A stretch of 64,000 nt of DNA from CBDFMR01 sp965249765. GTDB taxonomy: Bacteria > Bacteroidota > Bacteroidia > Chitinophagales > Saprospiraceae. The stretch covers positions 930,001-994,000 of the forward strand of contig CBDFMR010000005.1 of NCBI GenBank assembly GCA_965249765.1, given 5' to 3'. The notes under the pieces were generated by a model. The model worked only from the letters and a program-made list of their open reading frames with translations, did no database searches and had not been told where the DNA came from. Below are positions 63,426-64,000 of the stretch, piece by piece. The position numbers and the translations under genes are program-made. The first letter of the stretch is position 1, and every line of letters starts with the position of its first letter.

Positions 63426-63719
63426 TTAAATTTCTTTCACGTTAATTTTGTCATTTTCGTCATGAGTCCCAATGAACCTTATGTAGACTTTCTTTGATGC
63501 CATGATAATTATTGCTACTAGACAATAGTCGTTTCCTTTGATGTTAAACACATAACGATTGTTTCCAACATAGTCAACTGAATTAAAATCTTTTTTAATA
63601 TCACTTATAGTATTCCATTTAGCTTGCTTTACAATTTCATACCAATGTAACAAGGGTATCTTGGAAGCCGATTCCTTCTCAGCAAACTCCTTTAACCTTC
63701 GAGGTGTAACTACTCGCGT
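63426..63719 (-). CDS. HigB-type toxin, start codon apparently altered
   Basis: The frame gives a HigB mRNA interferase-like product: RVVTPRRLKEFAEKESAS, PLLHWYEIVKQAKW, NRYVFNIKGNDYCLVAIII, VYIRFIGTHDEND. Family members start M-R-V-I/V-T right where this sequence has ACG at 63717-63719 instead of ATG. No ATG precedes it in frame; the first usable start (TTG at 63653) would drop 22 residues of the fold. The toxin may therefore be poorly expressed or silent, or use ACG. The first base is 63719 if the family start is kept. Confidence 0.7.
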   Translation of the reverse strand, partial: TRVVTPRRLKEFAEKESASKIPLLHWYEIVKQAKWNTISDIKKDFNSVDYVGNNRYVFNIKGNDYCLVAIIIMASKKVYIRFIGTHDENDKINVKEI

Positions 63720-63724
63720 ATGGT

Positions 63725-63738
63725 TGTTAATGTTAACA
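63725..63738. promoter_or_regulatory. Candidate HigA operator
   Basis: TGTTAA-TG-TTAACA is a perfect inverted repeat just upstream of the HigB coding frame. HigA antitoxins repress from such sites; a looser pair AATGTT...AACATT lies further upstream (63752-63783). Confidence 0.5.
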
Positions 63739-63977
63739 TCAATATATGGAATAATGTTCTATTTAATGGAATAATAATAACATTATATGAAGAGTGATGG
63801 ATACTTGTAAGTGTGTAGACCGACCTGGTAGGCATTGCATTGTCGGACTTCGGCAGCCTAGAGATTTGAAGAAAGAGTAAGTGTTGTACGCCTTGTATTT
63901 CTTGAAATCAGGTAAGTGAAAACGATCGCATATAAATGTCGATACTTCGCGAATTGGTTTATTTTTACACCATAATC

Positions 63978-64000
63978 ATGGAGTCCTATAAGATCAAAAT
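63978..64000 (+). CDS. Possible start of a gene cut by the window edge
   Basis: ATG at 63978 opens MESYKIK and runs off the right edge. It lies after a 250-base region with no supported gene. Seven codons are too few to name a product. Confidence 0.3.

Noticed and set aside
1..64000. tRNA, rRNA, riboswitch and CRISPR features
   Set aside because: No cloverleaf-like arm sets, conserved rRNA blocks or regularly spaced repeats were recognised in the intergenic regions by eye; a covariance-model scan would settle it.

Overview
The window looks like a chromosome segment from a member of the Bacteroidota, most likely a Saprospiria-like lineage. The clues are several C-terminal type IX secretion (T9SS) sorting domains, a TACATTTG box of the Bacteroidota -7 type (TANNTTTG) before dnaB, weak Shine-Dalgarno sequences with frequent TTG/GTG starts, and families typical of the phylum (DUF5916, DUF6702, the BlaI/M56/TonB cluster, the short RsmI-like methyltransferase, PIN and ParE modules). 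No rRNA, tRNA or CRISPR array was seen.

Layout. 1-2.7 kb: end of a conserved gene, a decayed T9SS tail, two terminators and an intact IS4-family element with recognisable ends. 2.7-10.1 kb: membrane protein, odhB, a broken DUF5916 barrel gene, a polytopic membrane protein and aspS. 10.3-12.4 kb: an intact IS5-family element next to the 5'-truncated remains of an IS66-like transposase. 12.5-23 kb: envelope genes (barrel, glucosaminidase-LysM), a DUF937 protein, a possible isoprenoid-synthase-fold protein, a nonsense-mutated tonB gene, a PhzF-like isomerase, a palindromic repeat cluster inside a gene end, a T9SS protein and a giant BNR-repeat protein. 23-27.6 kb: a tiny YqaE/Pmp3 gene, two VapBC modules and a BNR lipoprotein.

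27.7-31.8 kb: a metal-handling cluster (MbnP lipoprotein, DUF6702, HupE, a small membrane protein, MerC, Fur-family regulator). The same 7-5-7 inverted repeat (TATGCAA-N5-TTGCATA type) lies in both divergent promoters, so the whole set may be one Fur/Zur-type regulon. 31.9-35.5 kb: BlaI regulator and M56 peptidase followed, in the same reading frame, by three TonB C-terminal domains now separated by stops and shifts. This appears to be one very long ancestral sensor-TonB gene that is decaying. Every TonB-domain gene in the window carries in-frame stops.

35.5-64 kb: mostly housekeeping and envelope genes (nitrilase-family amidase, dnaB, pseudouridine synthase, GCS2-CBS fusion, aconitase, CotH-type T9SS protein, AMP nucleosidase, methylmalonyl-CoA epimerase, TSUP exporter, a secreted sugar dehydrogenase/diheme cytochrome/T9SS fusion, a helicase-nuclease overlapping a DUF2142 protein, nadA, an RsmI-like methylase), with ParDE and HigBA modules and more palindromic repeats. 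The amount of decay, insertion sequences, toxin-antitoxin modules and palindromic repeats suggests a genome with active small-scale rearrangement.
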